Shown here piece after piece: positions 25,274 to 32,670 of a stretch of DNA of 40,228 nt. The stretch is taken from contig USGC01000002.1 in assembly GCA_900554095.1 (NCBI GenBank), positions 1 through 40,228 on the forward strand. The letters run 5' to 3'. The notes beneath the pieces were generated by a model. That model did not search any database, had not been told where the DNA came from, and saw only the letters and a list, made by a program, of their open reading frames with translations. Within the stretch, counting starts at the first letter, position 1. Each line of letters opens with the position of its first letter. This DNA is from an uncultured bacterium (GTDB taxonomy: Bacteria > Cyanobacteriota > Vampirovibrionia > Gastranaerophilales > Gastranaerophilaceae). A program made the position numbers and the translations under genes.

Positions 25274-26092
25274 TTAAAAAGCCATTTCTTCATTTTCTTT
25301 TTTGTTTTTATGTTTTTCTGCTTCTTTCATAAGTTTTAAATCTATATCTGCTTTTTCTTTTTCACCAAGTTGTAAATACGCTTTACTTCTTAACTTGTAG
25401 TATTTTATGAGCAAGTCATACCAAGACTTACCAGCAGCTTCTATCGCTTTTGTATAAAATTCAATCGCTTTATTATAATCTTTGAGTAAGTTATAGGTTT
25501 CGCCTAAAGAGACATATGCAAAATGTTTTATATTAATATTATTCTTAATATCTAATGCAGTATTAAAATCTTTTATAGCATTTTCATATTCCTGAAGTTC
25601 AAGATAATTTTTGCCTCTTCGTATATAATGACTAAATACATTTGGTTTCAGTTCTATAGCTCTTGTGAAACAAATATCTGCATTCTCATATTCTTTATCT
25701 GCGAAAAATATTTCCCCAAGGGTTTCATAAGCCTCACAAAAATTTGTATTATAATTTATTATTGCTATATAATCTTCTATTGCCTTAGATAATGGTAAAT
25801 CACAAAAAGGAGAATAATATATAGCAGCTCTTGACCAATATGCACTAATATAGTTTGGTTTTAATTCAATTGCTTTTGTGTAGTCTTTAATTGCCTTTTC
25901 GTCAAAATTTGTAAGCATATAAACATCACCTCTGTATTTATAAGCATTGGCATTATTGGGATTTAGTTCAATTGCCTTATCAAACATTTGTATAGCTTTT
26001 TCAAAGTTATTTTTTTTGTAGTTGTATTTTAATCCTTTTTTTATAAGCTTTTTTATTAATTTATTAATATGTCTTTGTTTTTGATTAATCAT
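25274..26092 (-). CDS. TPR-repeat protein
   Basis: 272 residues from the ATG at 26092, with AGAGG five bases upstream; the longer frame begins at 26107. After a basic N-terminal helix it is built of about six tetratricopeptide repeats (KAIQMFDKAIELNPNNANAY; KAIKDYTKAIELKPNYISAY; ADICFTRAIELKPN; AIKDFNTALDIK; AIEFYTKAIEAA), ending in a charged tail. TPRs mediate protein contacts. It overlaps the end of the preceding gene, so it is translationally coupled as the last main member of the six-gene operon. Confidence 0.85.
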   Translation of the reverse strand: MINQKQRHINKLIKKLIKKGLKYNYKKNNFEKAIQMFDKAIELNPNNANAYKYRGDVYMLTNFDEKAIKDYTKAIELKPNYISAYWSRAAIYYSPFCDLPLSKAIEDYIAIINYNTNFCEAYETLGEIFFADKEYENADICFTRAIELKPNVFSHYIRRGKNYLELQEYENAIKDFNTALDIKNNINIKHFAYVSLGETYNLLKDYNKAIEFYTKAIEAAGKSWYDLLIKYYKLRSKAYLQLGEKEKADIDLKLMKEAEKHKNKKENEEMAF

Positions 26093-26471
26093 ACAAACCT
26101 CTTTCATTAACTTCTTGCTTGAAAATGTAATAAAATAGCATTTGCCAAGTTTTTATATCTTGCTGTTTTAGTGCTTCTCTGTTGAAAAATACAGGTATAT
26201 ACCAGTCATAATTGTCTATAGTTACGGCAGAAAAATCTTCTAACATTTTAAATCGTTTAAAAATAACTCTTTGCCTTATCCTGCCGTTTACAACATTTCC
26301 TATCAGCTTGTTTTCTGAATTTTTATTTTGTCTGCCTGCTTGCGGAATGGTAACATAGATTTTGACTGATTCTTCCCAAAAGTCAATTTTGACTTCTGTC
26401 CGAACTACTTTCTTTAAATGCTCTAGTTTGTGTTCTCCTTTTTCATTAAATATATTAGTAACCAGTTCCAC
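26085..26471 (-). CDS. Hypothetical protein in the RtcB operon
   Basis: 128 residues starting with GTG whose first base is shared with the TAG stop of the DnaC-like gene; AAAGGA lies upstream. No family is recognised. The sequence alternates charged and beta-type segments (KIDFWEESVKIYVTIP; GRIRQRVIFKRFKML; VTIDNYDWYIPVFF) and looks globular and cytoplasmic. The end overlaps the TPR gene. Tight coupling on both sides implies a joint role with its neighbours. Confidence 0.65.
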   Translation of the reverse strand: MELVTNIFNEKGEHKLEHLKKVVRTEVKIDFWEESVKIYVTIPQAGRQNKNSENKLIGNVVNGRIRQRVIFKRFKMLEDFSAVTIDNYDWYIPVFFNREALKQQDIKTWQMLFYYIFKQEVNERGLYD

Positions 26472-27214
26472 TATCTTGTTCCTTTTTGTCTGTAATCTTT
26501 GCCATCAAGTGTTATTAAGAGAAAGTTTTCTTCAATTCTGCTTTGAATTGCTTTACCTTTTTCTTTATAATGAGCTGTCATATTTTTCATTGAGTTTTCA
26601 GTTGTAATAATTGTGGGCATTTGTGTTTCATATCGAATATTTATAATCTGATAAATTGTTTGGCATACCCATTCAGAATTCTTTTCTTTACCAATATCAT
26701 CAATAATTAATAAATCTGTATCTGTATATGTTCTTATATATTTTGGAATACTCATCCGTTCTTTTAATTCAGATATCATTGACACAACATTAATAAATTT
26801 TGTAGGGACACCATGTTCTATTGCATAATGAGCAATCGCACAGGCTAAATGAGTTTTTCCTGTTCCGACTTTCCCTAAACCTTCAATAACAAGGTTGGTA
26901 CCAAAAGCTAAATGAGCATAAATATTTTCCGCATAGTCTACTGCTGATTGTTTTGCTGATTTAGTGATTTCATCAAATGTTTTAAAATTATTAAATTTTT
27001 TGTCGATAAAACGTTTATGGATATTTGATTTTTTCAGTAGTAATGCTGATTCTTGTTTCAGTTTTATTTTTTCACAAAATTTATCAACTTTTTCAAAATC
27101 TTTAGCTTTTTCCCAGAGTTCATCAGCTTCTGTTTTAGCTAAATAATTATCATAGATAGCTCTATAATTACTGGATAATACAAACAAATCATCGCATGGT
27201 AGCCTATTTTTCAT
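26471..27214 (-). CDS. DnaC/IstB-like AAA+ ATPase
   Basis: 247 residues. Walker A is GKVGTGKTHL (near 112-121), Walker B LLIIDDIG (near 172), with sensor 1 in PTIITTEN and an arginine-bearing C-terminus (IQSRIEEN). This is the pattern of DnaC/DnaI helicase loaders and IstB transposition helpers; the 100-residue N-terminal region may contact a partner. GGAGG lies before the ATG, four bases after the RtcB stop. No IstA transposase is nearby, so a loader or RNA/DNA-remodelling role is more likely. Confidence 0.85.
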   Translation of the reverse strand: MKNRLPCDDLFVLSSNYRAIYDNYLAKTEADELWEKAKDFEKVDKFCEKIKLKQESALLLKKSNIHKRFIDKKFNNFKTFDEITKSAKQSAVDYAENIYAHLAFGTNLVIEGLGKVGTGKTHLACAIAHYAIEHGVPTKFINVVSMISELKERMSIPKYIRTYTDTDLLIIDDIGKEKNSEWVCQTIYQIINIRYETQMPTIITTENSMKNMTAHYKEKGKAIQSRIEENFLLITLDGKDYRQKGTR

Positions 27215-27218
27215 TAGA

Positions 27219-28340
27219 TTATTCCTCCGCCTTAAAGTTGTATAACGGTTTCAAGTGGTCTATGATTTCAGCAGTCGGCTCAATAGCTTTTATAATTTCA
27301 TTACTGTTTTTGTAAGCCATTGGAGCTTCATCAAGTGTCGCTATTGAAACACAGCTTGAAAATATGTTTTTCATCTGCTTTTTATATTCTTGCATTGTTA
27401 ATTGTTCTTTTGCCTGCGTTCGGGATAATGCTCTGCCTGCACCATGCGGGGCTGAATTATTCCAATCAGCGTTGCCTTTACCGATACAAATCAAAGAACC
27501 ATCTGCCATATTGAGAGGTATTAGGATTTTTTCATCCTTATAGCAAGAAATAGCACCTTTTCTTATTATATTATCCTCGCCGATATAGTTATGGATTGTT
27601 TCAAATTCATCTTCTGATTTCCAACCCATATTATTCAAAATTTCTTTTGCAATAACATAACGATTGAAATGAGCATATTCATTACAAACTTTTGCACAGT
27701 ATAAGTAATCATCTGCATTTTTGCCAGTCAAGAATGATAGATTTTTAAGTTCTCCCTCGCCATAACAATTTTGTTCTATTGCTAATTTTTGAAAATGGAT
27801 TGCAAGTTTTTTACCAAAATTTCTTGAACCAGTATGAATAATCAAATAAGTGCCAGTTAATCCTTTTTCTATTGAAATAAAATGATTACCGCCGCCTAAT
27901 GAACCGATTTTTATTAAATCACTATCAGGGCTTTCATTTAAGTAATCAGTTGAAATCTGTTTAACTTTTTCTATCAAATCATCAGGTACAAGCGGACTTA
28001 TCTCTTTTCTGCCGTTTTGACCGAATGGGATAAATTCTTTAATAACTTTGTCTAATTTTGTAAAGTCATTCAAGGTTTTAGATTTTTTGAGTTTTATAGC
28101 AAGCATTCCGCAAGATTGGTCAACTCCAATAATATTTGGAATAATCTCTCCATCCTTTGGCATTTCAGCAGTAAAACCTATTGTACAGCCTTTGCCTTTA
28201 TGACAATCAGGCATAATTCTTATTTTACAGTCATTGAATATCGGATGATTGCAGAGTGCCAATGTTTGTTCTGTAACATCGATATCTTCAATTTCTGTAA
28301 AAACTTTTGCTGATGTATATCTGCCTCTTATGTCATACAT
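27219..28340 (-). CDS. rtcB: RtcB-family RNA ligase
   Basis: RtcB joins RNA ends carrying 2',3'-cyclic phosphate or 3'-phosphate to 5'-OH ends, using GTP and Mn2+. All expected ligands are present: D74 and C77 (GVDQSCGM), H153 (GGGNHF), H169 (HTGSRNFG), H250 (IHNYI) and the guanylated histidine H299 (APHGAGR). At 373 residues it is shorter than classical RtcB (about 410), like the RtcB2 group. GVDQSCGM replaces the usual GVDIGCGM, and MPDCHKGKG has Cys for the usual Val. AAGGAA precedes the ATG, which lies two bases after the upstream stop codon. No archease or PrfH gene is seen beside it. Confidence 0.92.
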   Translation of the reverse strand: MYDIRGRYTSAKVFTEIEDIDVTEQTLALCNHPIFNDCKIRIMPDCHKGKGCTIGFTAEMPKDGEIIPNIIGVDQSCGMLAIKLKKSKTLNDFTKLDKVIKEFIPFGQNGRKEISPLVPDDLIEKVKQISTDYLNESPDSDLIKIGSLGGGNHFISIEKGLTGTYLIIHTGSRNFGKKLAIHFQKLAIEQNCYGEGELKNLSFLTGKNADDYLYCAKVCNEYAHFNRYVIAKEILNNMGWKSEDEFETIHNYIGEDNIIRKGAISCYKDEKILIPLNMADGSLICIGKGNADWNNSAPHGAGRALSRTQAKEQLTMQEYKKQMKNIFSSCVSIATLDEAPMAYKNSNEIIKAIEPTAEIIDHLKPLYNFKAEE

Positions 28341-28342
28341 AA

Positions 28343-28687
28343 TTATTTCCTTAACTTTAACTTTCTTACAATTTGTGCAACTGTTCTTTTGTCTATATGT
28401 AATCTTTCAGCTACAGCTTGAATATTAAACTTGCATTCGCCCCAAATTTTAATAAATTCGGAGTTTGTAACAGCAGTCCCTTCACAACGACAATTTGACG
28501 GAATTTTATCCTTTATTGAATATCCCATTGATTCTATAAAAGTCTTAAACTTCCCTAAGTCGTTCCATTCACCGCTTTTGTCAGCCCATTCCTTAGTTTC
28601 TGATTTATAAAAATCTGAAATGTACTTCATTATCATTTGCATATTGCCGCTAAAGACTACTTTGTTTGCTCGTATTAAATATTTCAT
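28343..28687 (-). CDS. Hypothetical protein with C-terminal HTH
   Basis: 114 residues. The N-terminal part (MKYLIRANKVVFSGN...) is unassigned. The last 45 residues contain a helix-turn-helix (NIQAVAERLHIDKRTVAQIVRKLKLRK) similar to those of replication-initiator and Fis-like DNA-binding domains. A CRCEG pair of cysteines precedes it. AAAGGA lies before the ATG. It is the second gene of the operon and may control it or bring the operon proteins to DNA. Confidence 0.7.
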   Translation of the reverse strand: MKYLIRANKVVFSGNMQMIMKYISDFYKSETKEWADKSGEWNDLGKFKTFIESMGYSIKDKIPSNCRCEGTAVTNSEFIKIWGECKFNIQAVAERLHIDKRTVAQIVRKLKLRK

Positions 28688-28736
28688 GTTTTTTCCTTTG
28701 TATTTTTATTATGCAATGTACCTATGTCAGATTAAG

Positions 28737-29486
28737 TCATAGCTGAAATAACTGTAACTGCATATTTTGTTTTTGATTATTTTTCAGTTCTATAAGTTCT
28801 TGTTTTGTGTCAGAATTGATTCTTTGAAGTTTATACTCAATACCGCTCAGAAAATAGAAAGGAGTATAAAGCACCTGTTGAAATTTCAATGTCAAAGTGT
28901 CGCCCTGTATTACTTTTGCAGGAATTCCAAACAGTGTTAATTGAATGTATGCCATCATAAAGCTCATTTCGTCTATATCAATCGCCTCAACATAAAGCTG
29001 TTTTTGATAATTAAAATTATGTTCTTTCATTGTTTCTGCAAAAGCAATAATCATTCCGCCGCTTCCACAGCAAGGTTCGGAAAGTGTTATCAGGTTATTA
29101 TTCGCAATCTTTTGAGAAATTTCGAGTTCTGAAAAATTTATTTCTGCCATGAATTTACTTACTGTGTACGGTGTTTCAAACTGACCAATAGAAGAATTGC
29201 CTAAATTCAACCGCATAAATACTTCACCTAAAAAATCTTGATACTTGTCTTCCAGTGCCATAACTAAAAAAGCAAGCAGTTGTGAAAATTCTTCTGCTTG
29301 CTCTTTTGTATATTGTTTTACTGTTTGTAAGTATTTTTGCTCTAGTTCATCACTTCTGTGAACTGTCTGTGCTAATGAACAGGTACATAATGTCAAAAAG
29401 TCTTTAAACACTATCGTTAAACTTCTTGAACGGTCTAAAGATTGCAGTTTTGCCATAAATTCTTTTAAATAATCTATCTTTTCCAT
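28737..29486 (-). CDS. N-6 adenine DNA methylase-like protein (degenerate motif IV)
   Basis: 249 residues. GQFETPYTVSKFM (101-113) and SEPCCGSGGM (136-145) match the start and the S-adenosylmethionine motif of HsdM-type N6 methylases; the acidic EAIDIDEMS (168-175) fits motif II. Where the catalytic (N/D)PP(Y/F) motif is expected the sequence is LYTPFYFL (207-213), so the normal catalytic motif is absent. There is no specificity subunit or target-recognition domain. It may bind cofactor or DNA without classical methylation, or act on another substrate. It leads the six-gene operon. Confidence 0.75.
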   Translation of the reverse strand: MEKIDYLKEFMAKLQSLDRSRSLTIVFKDFLTLCTCSLAQTVHRSDELEQKYLQTVKQYTKEQAEEFSQLLAFLVMALEDKYQDFLGEVFMRLNLGNSSIGQFETPYTVSKFMAEINFSELEISQKIANNNLITLSEPCCGSGGMIIAFAETMKEHNFNYQKQLYVEAIDIDEMSFMMAYIQLTLFGIPAKVIQGDTLTLKFQQVLYTPFYFLSGIEYKLQRINSDTKQELIELKNNQKQNMQLQLFQL

Positions 29487-29723
29487 AAAAATACCTCTGC
29501 AGATACGAGATTGACACGCGTTGAACTTTTTTGAATTTTATATATATTTATATTTAAAATACCGTTTCCGTTTAATCTCGTTTATTCTGGATTCAGCAAT
29601 TCTGTTTGAATGTTCAAAAGAGCCTGAAATAGCCATTTTTATTATTATAATTGGAATAATATGCCCTGTACATATTTGTATCGACTGTGTTTTAAGGATT
29701 TTTTACAAAATATCGCACAGGGG

Positions 29724-29754
29724 TTGAAATATTGCACCAATTTTGGTACAATAT
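29724..29754 (+). promoter_or_regulatory. Promoter with overlapping palindromic operator for the HigA-like gene
   Basis: TTGAAA (29724-29729), 17-base spacer, TACAAT (29747-29752). The palindrome ATATTGCACCAA (29729-29740) / TTGGTACAATAT (29743-29754) has one mismatch and covers spacer and -10, the layout of an autorepressed antitoxin promoter. Confidence 0.65.
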
Positions 29755-29779
29755 AGATATAAGAAAAGGATAATTAAAA

Positions 29780-30064
29780 ATGATTGATAAAAAACATATA
29801 GGCACCAGTTTTGATAGTTTTCTTGAAGAAGAAGATATGCTTCAAGAATCAGAAGCTGTTGCAATAAAAAGAGTTATAGCTTACGCATTAGAACAAAAAA
29901 TGCTTGAAGATAACATTTCGGTAAATCGCTTAGCAAAAGAACTTGAAACTTCAAGAACAGCTATTTGCCGTATTTTAGATCCTGAAAATACTTCAATCAC
30001 CTTGAATACAATAGAAAAAGTCGCTAAATACTTGGGGAAACGTATTATTTTATCTTTTGCATAA
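29780..30064 (+). CDS. HigA-like HTH antitoxin
   Basis: 94 residues. The N-terminal 45 residues are acidic and helical; the rest is a Cro/CI-type HTH (SVNRLAKELETSRTAICRILDPENTSITLNTIEKVAKYLG) of the kind that partners RelE/HigB-like toxins. AAAGGA precedes the ATG. It has a palindrome over its promoter. The toxin-like partner lies immediately downstream but on the opposite strand, so the two genes converge instead of forming the usual operon. Confidence 0.82.
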   Translation: MIDKKHIGTSFDSFLEEEDMLQESEAVAIKRVIAYALEQKMLEDNISVNRLAKELETSRTAICRILDPENTSITLNTIEKVAKYLGKRIILSFA

Positions 30065-30140
30065 AATGCGATAGCCGGAGTGTAGTTGACGGAAACGTTG
30101 AGTTTTCGGCAACGTAACTTAACGATAGCGACGTGGAAAT

Positions 30141-30500
30141 CTATGATTTCCTCAGGAGCTCTTTATAACGTTTGATTGCAACATCTAAATCTCTTTGCGG
30201 TGTCTTTTGTGTTTTCTTGATGAATGCGTGTAAAAGCACCATTGTATCATCTTCAACATAGAAGATAACTCTTGCAATCCCGTTCGATACATTACTGCGG
30301 ACTTCTTCAAGACCGTTTGTTCCATGCAAAACTCTAGTTAAAGGCATACCTATCGGATAGCCATATTGAACAGTTTTGATATCAAAGCCGATTGTACGCT
30401 TATCTTCCCTAGGTAAGTCTTTTAGCCACTCTCTAACAGGCTCATTTCCCGAACTCGTTTTATAAAAATATACTTCCAATGCCTCTGTCCGTTTTGCCAT
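30141..30500 (-). CDS. HigB/RelE-superfamily toxin (phage Gp49-like)
   Basis: 119 residues with the Gp49-like/HigB pattern: YKTSSGNEPVREWLKDLP at the start, GYPIGMPLTRVLHGTNGLEEVR in the middle and ARVIFYVEDDTMVLLHAFIKKTQKTP toward the end, where basic residues normally contact mRNA in the ribosome. RelE-type toxins cut translated mRNA. It is convergent with the HigA-like gene. TATAAT on its strand (30507-30512) lies six bases before the ATG, so the message would be leaderless. Confidence 0.87.
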   Translation of the reverse strand: MAKRTEALEVYFYKTSSGNEPVREWLKDLPREDKRTIGFDIKTVQYGYPIGMPLTRVLHGTNGLEEVRSNVSNGIARVIFYVEDDTMVLLHAFIKKTQKTPQRDLDVAIKRYKELLRKS

Positions 30501-30506
30501 GCGTTT

Positions 30507-30534
30507 ATTATAGCATAATCTGTAAAAATGTTAA
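30507..30534 (-). promoter_or_regulatory. Putative toxin promoter (leaderless)
   Basis: Minus strand TTAACA (30529-30534), 16-base spacer, TATAAT (30507-30512), six bases before the toxin ATG. Confidence 0.45.
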
Positions 30535-30554
30535 ATTTGTGTTATATTACATAT

Positions 30555-31388
30555 ATGGTTAGTATGATAAATGATGAAAAGTGTTTAATTACAGATTTTG
30601 ATAATACTTTATTTGATTGGTTTGACAACTGGTATCAAGCGTTTAACGGTGCATTAGAGTATATATATTCTCAAGTTCCAACGTTAAATAAAGAAGTTTT
30701 GCTTAATGACATAAAAAGTATTCACTTAAAACATCATACAACTGAATATTTAAATGTTTTTTATGAAATAGGGAAATCTTCTAAATATAAAGATATTTCC
30801 AACTTTTATAAAATTTGCAAGGACGCAACAGATCTAAGAGAAAAATTAAAGGTGCAGAATTTACAATTGTTTCACAATGTTATTGACACACTTAAATTTT
30901 TGAAAGAACATTCTTATAAATTGATTATATTTACAGAATCAGAGGCCTTTAGCACAGCTACAAGAGTTAAGGAACTAAATCTTGACGGAATAATTGATTA
31001 TATATTTGCTCCGCCTGCAAAAAATTTTGGAGATATAAACTTACAAACAACGCAACTTATTTCTTTTGACAAACAAGCTCATTACAAACCTGAAAAGAAA
31101 AACTTAGAAAAAATAGTAAATGATTTACATTTAAAACGAGAGAACTGTTATTATTTAGGTGATAGTTTAATAAAAGATATTAAAATGGCTCAAAATGCTA
31201 AAATTATTGACTTCTACGCAAAATATGGTGAAAGTTATAAAAATAGACCAGAGTATGAATTACTAAAAAAAGTTACTTTTTGGACTGAAGCACTTGTCAA
31301 GGAAGAAGAAAAGATAGATGTTGAAAATATAAAACCTACATACATATTAGAAAATTCAATTAGCGAAATTCTAGATATATTACATTAA
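30555..31388 (+). CDS. HAD-superfamily hydrolase
   Basis: 277 residues from the ATG at 30555; TATATT (30543-30548) lies six bases before it and there is no ribosome site. HAD motifs are complete: motif I DFDNTLFDW (D14, D16), motif II FTES, motif III lysine in HYKPEKKN, motif IV GDSLIKDI. A helical cap is inserted after motif I. Members are phosphatases or related enzymes; the substrate is unknown. Ten bases separate it from the membrane protein gene, indicating a functional pair. The pair may be cargo of the island. Confidence 0.8.
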   Translation: MVSMINDEKCLITDFDNTLFDWFDNWYQAFNGALEYIYSQVPTLNKEVLLNDIKSIHLKHHTTEYLNVFYEIGKSSKYKDISNFYKICKDATDLREKLKVQNLQLFHNVIDTLKFLKEHSYKLIIFTESEAFSTATRVKELNLDGIIDYIFAPPAKNFGDINLQTTQLISFDKQAHYKPEKKNLEKIVNDLHLKRENCYYLGDSLIKDIKMAQNAKIIDFYAKYGESYKNRPEYELLKKVTFWTEALVKEEEKIDVENIKPTYILENSISEILDILH

Positions 31389-31398
31389 TGAGGATAAA

Positions 31399-32064
31399 AT
31401 GTTTGAATGGTTGAAAAAAGATTCTAAAGAAACAGACAAAAAATTATTACTTGAGGCTTGGAAAGAAGTTGTAAATGTCCAAATGCATTTTAATGATATG
31501 GAAATGAAAATTCGAAGTTTAGCGGTAACAGTCATAACTGCTATTTCTGGTGCTATAGGTTATTTATTAAAAGAAAATATTCATCATCAAAAAGAATTTA
31601 TCGTATTATTGTCATTTGTAGGAGCCGCAGCTTGGCTATGTTTTTATTTAATGGACAGATTTATGTATCATAAATTGCTTATAGGAGCAGTAGAAGCAGG
31701 TATTAAAACAGAAAAGAAGCTAAAAGAATTAGGTATTGAGGTATCACTTGGAGAAAAAATCAAACATGCTAGTCCATTAAAAAACTTATTTTGGAGTAAC
31801 TTAGAAATGCACTCAAATCAAAAACTTGATTTTTTCTATATAGTTGTACCGTTAATATGTATAAATGGAATTTTAGCGTATTTTAAGTACAATTTTATCT
31901 GGACATTAATACTTATTATTTCATTAGTAATATCTGGAATTTATATGTTATCAAAAGGGTACAACAAAGATAAAAATTATAATTTTTTACCATTTTTTAT
32001 ATTTATAATACTTAATATCTATATATTTTGGATTTGTATTATTGATTATTTCACTGTGCTATAA
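31399..32064 (+). CDS. Multi-spanning membrane protein paired with the HAD gene
   Basis: 221 residues. A 45-residue amphipathic N-terminal part (EAWKEVVNVQMHFNDMEMKIR) leads into two membrane spans (LAVTVITAISGAIGYLL; FIVLLSFVGAAAWLCFYLM), a cytoplasmic stretch of about 65 residues, and three more spans (FYIVVPLICINGILAYF; FIWTLILIISLVISGIYML; FLPFFIFIILNIYIFWICII). The layout resembles small membrane effectors of bacterial defence systems, but no family is certain. TGAGGA gives a good ribosome site and overlaps the HAD stop region. Confidence 0.7.
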   Translation: MFEWLKKDSKETDKKLLLEAWKEVVNVQMHFNDMEMKIRSLAVTVITAISGAIGYLLKENIHHQKEFIVLLSFVGAAAWLCFYLMDRFMYHKLLIGAVEAGIKTEKKLKELGIEVSLGEKIKHASPLKNLFWSNLEMHSNQKLDFFYIVVPLICINGILAYFKYNFIWTLILIISLVISGIYMLSKGYNKDKNYNFLPFFIFIILNIYIFWICIIDYFTVL

Positions 32065-32354
32065 CAACACGATTAAAAAATTACTTTTTATTACAAAATG
32101 AATTACAATCAAGATGATTGCCCTCATTATCTTTCAGACCACTTTTATTCATTTGTAATTTTGTAATACTAAAAATCTTAGAAAAAATAAAAAATGAATA
32201 GATTGCAGAAGAACTTCTGTGAAATCTTAGGCCTTTTAAATATATAAAATTATTTAAATGACTAAAACGTTTCATCTTGAATCATCTGGTAATCTTTCAA
32301 TAAACATCAGGCTAATGTTTTAAATTTTCTATTTGATTAAATATACAAATACTA

Positions 32355-32381
32355 TTGACATCAATTATTTTGTTGTATAAT
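32355..32381 (+). promoter_or_regulatory. Promoter before the structured RNA
   Basis: Perfect TTGACA (32355-32360) and TATAAT (32376-32381), but with a short 15-base spacer. Confidence 0.5.
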
Positions 32382-32387
32382 TCTGTT

Positions 32388-32506
32388 ATAAAAAGTTCCA
32401 ATGTCGTACAGACAGCGGAGCCATAAAGTAGATGTCAAATGACATCTACTTTATTTATTCTCAGGGGTTACAGATGCCCTGATTCTTTTTAATTATCGCC
32501 TGTAAC
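32388..32506 (+). ncRNA. Candidate structured RNA: long hairpin plus pseudoknot
   Basis: After the promoter at 32355-32381 there is a perfect 14-bp hairpin (ATAAAGTAGATGTC/GACATCTACTTTAT, 32423-32454, AAAT loop). Next is the stem TCAGGG/CCCTGA (32461-32466, 32477-32482) followed by T5. Its loop GTTACAG (32467-32473) can pair with CTGTAAC (32500-32506), making an H-type pseudoknot. It could be an independent small RNA or a leader of the gene at 32671. No known Rfam family was recognised. Confidence 0.4.
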
Positions 32507-32670
32507 ATTAATATTATTATCAATTATTATTACCATAACGGTATCACAAAAATAAATTTTTCAAATAAGTATTAGTTATAAATATATAAAATATATATAT
32601 TGTAATTTTTCATAATTCGTATTATTATTAAAAAAAATTTTTAGGGAAAACGAATTATTAAGGAGTTATG

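Larger units (their letters stand above)
15786..32064. mobile_element. Putative integrative element or composite island next to tRNA-Asn
   Basis: The left limit is set by the tRNA 3' end and the adjoining serine recombinase. Inside are a Prim-Pol/helicase pair, a second (tyrosine) recombinase, regulators, a nuclease, a methylase-like protein, RtcB, a toxin-antitoxin-like pair and a HAD/membrane pair, i.e. accessory functions, between blocks of core genes. No conjugation, relaxase, structural phage or packaging genes were found. The right limit is only the last accessory gene; no direct repeat of the tRNA 3' end was found, as expected if a serine integrase with a very short core was used. Confidence 0.55.
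32065..32667. other. 603-base non-coding gap at the right side of the island
   Basis: No convincing gene was found. It contains an inverted pair of TTACAAAAT...ATTACAA words (32091-32108 and 32154-32166) and a candidate structured RNA (32388-32506) with its promoter. The right end of the island may lie here, but no repeat of the tRNA-Asn 3' end was found. Confidence 0.5.

Noticed and set aside
26471..27214. Insertion sequence of the IS21 family (IstB)
   Set aside because: The ATPase resembles IstB, but there is no IstA transposase or terminal inverted repeat, and it is embedded in an operon.
29521..29727. Open frame of 68 residues on the plus strand, hydrophobic
   Set aside because: It starts with TTG, has no ribosome site, and its composition reflects AT-rich intergenic DNA upstream of the HigA-like promoter.
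32081..32275. Open frame of 64 residues on the minus strand in the large gap
   Set aside because: No ribosome site or promoter, low-complexity composition and no family resemblance.
15786..32667. A direct repeat of the tRNA-Asn 3' end marking the right junction
   Set aside because: No match to the T-arm or acceptor end was found by eye in the 30.0-32.7 kb region.
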